Below, piece by piece: positions 5,399 to 7,730 of a stretch of DNA of 7,730 nucleotides. The stretch comes from Desulfuromonadales bacterium (GTDB lineage Bacteria > Desulfobacterota > Desulfuromonadia > Desulfuromonadales > UBA2294). Below the pieces are notes generated by a model that worked only from the letters and a program-made list of their open reading frames with translations, was not told where the DNA came from and did no database searches. The stretch is from contig JACUTX010000120.1 in assembly GCA_014859615.1 (NCBI GenBank), positions 1 to 7,730 of the forward strand, given 5' to 3'. Numbering within the stretch: position 1 is the stretch's first letter; each line of letters opens with the position of its first letter. Made by a program: the position numbers and the translations under genes.

Positions 5399-7276
5399 TC
5401 AAAAAGGCCAGATGAAAAGCAGCATCGGCACTGAAACAGCGGCAACGATGATTTCCAGCGGCAGCCCCAGCTTCCAGTAATCACCAAAGCGTAACCCGCC
5501 AGGACCAAGGATAAGGGTGTTGTTCTGATGCCCGATCGGTGTCAGAAATGCGCAGGAAGCGCCAATGGCCACGGCCATCAAGAAAGGATCGGCACTCACA
5601 CTGAGTGTGGAAGCGGTTCCGATGGCAATAGGGCACATCACGGCCGCAGTAGCGGCATTGTTCATCAGGTCGGAGAGAAACATTGTCCCCACAAGAATCA
5701 GCGTCAGCACGGCAACAGGATGCCCCTGTGCCAAACTCTCAATCAAAAAGCGTGCGATCAGGTCTGCCGTGCCGGTCGTTTCCATCGCACCAGCGACCGG
5801 AATCAGTGCTGCCAGCAACACGATGACCGGCCAGTCAAGCGCTTCATAGACCTGACGTGGCGGAACGGTACGCAGCGCCATCGATGCAAGCACGCCCATC
5901 GCAAAAGAGACGGCAGCCGGAAGGAGCCCGAAGGCGGCGGCGCCGATCGCGAGGAGCATGATCAGGCTCGCTTCAAAAACCTTGCGTTTGTTGGGGATGC
6001 GGAAAACTCGCTGAGCCAGAGGGACACAGGCGTTGTTTGCTGCAAATTCGGCAATCGACTCCGGCGGACCTTGCATCAACAGCAAATCACCCGACTGAAG
6101 GGGAATAGATCGCAAGCGCTTCATTGATCTCTTCCCTTCACGGGAAAGCGCGAGCAGATTGATCCCGTAACGTGTTCGCAGCAGGATGTCGCTGGCCGAG
6201 CGCCCGGACAATGGCGAGCCGGGGAGGACAGCCAGCTCCATCAGTGTGACCTCGCCGGATTGATCCGGGGTATCAGATGCGGATTCTTTTTCGCTCTTCG
6301 GGCTTCTCTGCTCACCCCGCCGTTTCGAAGCAGCGCCCACCGGTGGAGCAGACTCTTCGTCTTCAACTTCGTCAGACTCCTCGGAGGTGATCGACTCCTC
6401 GAGTTTCAGGTCCAGAATAGACAGAACATCGGTCAACGAGTCCGCTTCGGCCTCGATCATCAGGATATCACCCTCATACACTCTGCGGGCGGGGTTGGCT
6501 GCGATGAGCCGAACCTCTCTCTTTACCAGACCAACGATCTGGGTGTCGATATCGGCGAGTTCAGCCTCGATCTCACGCAGGCTCATGCCGTCGGCTTTGC
6601 TCCCTTCCTGCACCCGGACTTCGGTGATGTAAGCGCCGGATTTAAAGCCTTCGATCCCCGACTGTTGGCGCGCCGGCACCAGACGCCAGCCGATGAGTGT
6701 GATGAACAGCAACCCTGACAGCGCAACGGCCAGTCCAATCGGTGTGAAGTCAAACATGGCAAAACTGCCCAGACCGGCTTCAACGCGAAAACCGGAAACA
6801 ATCAGGTTTGGCGGCGTACCGATCAGTGTGGTCATGCCGCCGAGAATGGTGCCGAAGGCCAGCGGCATAAGCACCTGTCCCTGGGCGAGTTCAAGCCGTT
6901 TTGAGACGTGGATAGCCACCGGCATCAACAGAGCCATAGCACCGACGTTATTCATAAAACCTGACAAAATGGCGCCGAGACCCGTCAGCGCGGCAAGACT
7001 GACAAGGCGACCCGCGTTTGCAGGCAACATGATGCGCGTCAAAGCATCGACAGCCCCCGAGTTTTGCAGGCCACGACTCAGGATCAGGACACAGGCGACC
7101 GTAATCACCGCCGGATGTCCAAAACCAGTGAACGCCTCGGCAGGCCCGACCAGTCCGGCCAGCACGCAGGCCAGGAGTGCGCCCGCCGCCACCATATCAT
7201 GACGCCAGCGTCTCCAAAAAAACATAGCAACAGTGGCCGTCAGAATTGCTAGAATCATCAATTGATCGTTGATCAT
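5399..7276 (-). CDS. SLC13/DASS-family anion permease with two RCK_C domains
   Basis: A 625-residue inner-membrane transporter of the divalent anion:Na+ symporter type. The N-terminal membrane half has GFMNNVGAMALLMP (106-119) and IGTPPN (152-157). The soluble middle has RCK_C/TrkA_C domain 1 (about 209-291, ending YEGDILMIEAEADSLTDVL), a charged linker (about 292-342), and RCK_C domain 2 (about 343-423, ending GDLLLMQGPPESIAEF). The C-terminal half mirrors the first with DLMNNAATAAVMCP (536-549) and LTPIGHQNN (578-586). Relatives such as E. coli YfbS share this layout; substrates may be sulfate, a dicarboxylate or similar, and cannot be told here. I chose the ATG at 7276 because the first TM starts right after it and AGGT stands just upstream. 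A longer TTG start at 7333 would add 19 hydrophilic residues without family support. The ATG overlaps the stop of a 39-codon ORF. Confidence 0.93.
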   Translation of the reverse strand: MINDQLMILAILTATVAMFFWRRWRHDMVAAGALLACVLAGLVGPAEAFTGFGHPAVITVACVLILSRGLQNSGAVDALTRIMLPANAGRLVSLAALTGLGAILSGFMNNVGAMALLMPVAIHVSKRLELAQGQVLMPLAFGTILGGMTTLIGTPPNLIVSGFRVEAGLGSFAMFDFTPIGLAVALSGLLFITLIGWRLVPARQQSGIEGFKSGAYITEVRVQEGSKADGMSLREIEAELADIDTQIVGLVKREVRLIAANPARRVYEGDILMIEAEADSLTDVLSILDLKLEESITSEESDEVEDEESAPPVGAASKRRGEQRSPKSEKESASDTPDQSGEVTLMELAVLPGSPLSGRSASDILLRTRYGINLLALSREGKRSMKRLRSIPLQSGDLLLMQGPPESIAEFAANNACVPLAQRVFRIPNKRKVFEASLIMLLAIGAAAFGLLPAAVSFAMGVLASMALRTVPPRQVYEALDWPVIVLLAALIPVAGAMETTGTADLIARFLIESLAQGHPVAVLTLILVGTMFLSDLMNNAATAAVMCPIAIGTASTLSVSADPFLMAVAIGASCAFLTPIGHQNNTLILGPGGLRFGDYWKLGLPLEIIVAAVSVPMLLFIWPF

Positions 7277-7392
7277 AAATACCTGACGTGTTGATGAAAA
7301 GCGTTGAAAGGGGTGCGTCTCAACTCCCGACAAATGCCTTCAACTGCTTCATAGGATCCCTTCGCGGCTTCGCGTGAGGCTATCTCAGACAT
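7273..7392 (-). CDS. Small 39-codon ORF between nucleotidyltransferase remnant and permease
   Basis: Starts at ATG 7392 with AGGAG (7400-7404) 7 bases upstream, a good ribosome site. It ends at TGA 7275-7273, overlapping the permease ATG as ATGA. Its start also overlaps the end of the decayed nucleotidyltransferase frame (ATG at 7392, TGA at 7387-7385). The peptide starts MSEIASREAAKGSYEAVEG, is mixed in charge, and has no TM segment or motif I recognise. In MNT-type pairs the next gene normally encodes HepT, so this could be the remnant of such a partner, or a short leader coupling translation into the permease. Both ideas are inference. Confidence 0.35.
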   Translation of the reverse strand: MSEIASREAAKGSYEAVEGICRELRRTPFNAFHQHVRYL

Positions 7393-7399
7393 TGACCCG

Positions 7400-7404
7400 C
7401 TCCT
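7400..7404 (-). promoter_or_regulatory. Ribosome binding site of the 39-codon ORF
   Basis: AGGAG on the minus strand, 7 bases before ATG 7392, inside the last codons of the nucleotidyltransferase remnant. This is the usual arrangement for a translationally coupled partner gene. Confidence 0.45.
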
Positions 7405-7538
7405 GTTCAATATAGGAGAGCAGCTCCGGTCGCAGGGCTTTTTCGGTACCAGTTCACCGGACAGCCGAGCAGGTTCTCCAGATAAAACGGCACATCAAAG
7501 TCGTGCATTGAGGTGGCCGGACCGTCAAAGGTGACCAT

Positions 7539-7556
7539 CACATCGACATCGACATC
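7539..7556. repeat. Short 6-base tandem repeat in the nucleotidyltransferase remnant
   Basis: Three copies of a 6-base unit (CACATC, GACATC, GACATC on the plus strand). On the coding strand it writes Asp-Val three times just after the catalytic SD, giving one Asp-Val more than the usual SD.D pattern needs. Probably slippage in a gene no longer under selection. Confidence 0.5.
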
Positions 7557-7640
7557 GCTGCCGCTCGTCGCCGTATCGCGGGAGGTATAGTCGAACAGGG
7601 GCAGCAAGGTCTTTCCCAGCGGTGCGGAAAATATATACGC

Positions 7641-7730
7641 GGCAACAAACAGGTCGGCGCGGTGGCGGCGTTGGTGTTTCTGCTGAAGATGGAGTCAAAT
7701 TGCCACACCGACGCTCACCTCTTGCATTCC
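7641..7730. other. Right-edge stretch without an identifiable gene
   Basis: On the minus strand the nucleotidyltransferase frame continues up to a TGA near 7696 as basic, unrecognisable sequence. A plus-strand frame stays open to the edge but shows no motif. The region probably holds the degraded 5' end of the nucleotidyltransferase or the junction with the next gene. Confidence 0.4.

Larger units (their letters stand above)
7385..7640 (-). pseudogene. Decayed MNT-type nucleotidyltransferase (minimal NTase)
   Basis: The minus-strand frame from about 7640 to 7456 reads ...LFDYTSRDTATSGSDVDV..., then VTFDGPATS and FYLENLLGCPV. This matches minimal nucleotidyltransferases of the MNT/HEPN (HepT) toxin-antitoxin type, whose motif is LFGS.ARG.A...SD.D. 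The defining Gly-Ser is Asp-Tyr here and the Arg-Gly is Arg-Asp, so the active site is damaged. A 6-base repeat adds an extra Asp-Val after SDVDV. Near 7453-7455 one base appears lost; the next frame reads LVPK. At the five-A run (plus 7439-7443) a second base appears lost; the last frame reads ALRPELLSYIEQERVNV and stops at 7387-7385. That tail is the normal family C-terminus. The unshifted frame stops early at 7407. The upstream boundary is unclear and no good start was found. Confidence 0.75.

Noticed and set aside
5528..6127. Plus-strand open frame of 199 codons inside the permease
   Set aside because: It is antisense to conserved transporter sequence, is His/Arg/Gln-rich, and shows no motif.
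7277..7333. Longer permease start at TTG 7333
   Set aside because: It adds 19 hydrophilic residues before the first membrane helix. The ATG at 7276 has its own ribosome site and a start/stop overlap with the preceding ORF.
1..7730. tRNA, rRNA, CRISPR array, insertion sequence or defence system
   Set aside because: I looked for direct-repeat arrays, transposase motifs and tRNA-like cloverleafs and saw none. The MNT-type remnant is the only toxin-antitoxin-like element.

Overview
The window (about 7.7 kb, moderate GC) looks like ordinary chromosome from a Gram-negative bacterium. The mix of genes (TesB thioesterase, Ste24-type M48 protease, bacteriohemerythrin, SLC13/RCK_C anion permease) and the style of the small dispersed repeat suggest a Desulfuromonas/Geobacter-like deltaproteobacterium. 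That placement is an inference with low to moderate confidence, because no rRNA, tRNA or taxon-specific marker is present.

Left part (1-1133, minus strand): a two-gene unit with tesB (acyl-CoA thioesterase II) first, followed 31 bases later by a nitronate monooxygenase-like gene that runs off the left edge. A 195-base divergent spacer (1134-1328) separates it from a plus-strand pair: an M48/Ste24 membrane zinc protease (1329-2567) and an RluA-family pseudouridine synthase (2618-3547). The protease has a consensus -10 box only 8 bases before its ATG, so its mRNA may be leaderless.

Middle part (3548-5310, plus strand): a gene-free spacer of about 320 bases holds a decayed palindromic repeat. 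It is followed by a bacteriohemerythrin gene cut by an in-frame UGA at codon 39, although all seven expected di-iron ligands are intact. Next comes a six-TM voltage-gated-type K+ channel with a TVGYGD filter and a C-terminal four-cysteine zinc-ribbon-like tail.

Right part (5311-7730, minus strand): an SLC13/DASS-type permease with two soluble RCK_C (TrkA_C) domains joined by a charged low-complexity linker. Its ATG overlaps the stop of a 39-codon ORF, whose own start overlaps the end of a decayed MNT-type nucleotidyltransferase. That remnant has a damaged catalytic motif and two inferred frameshifts. The last 100 or so bases hold nothing I can identify.

I see no clearly new multi-gene system. 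The best leads are the UGA-interrupted hemerythrin, the possible leaderless protease mRNA, the zinc-ribbon K+ channel, and the decaying nucleotidyltransferase that feeds by two start/stop overlaps into the permease.
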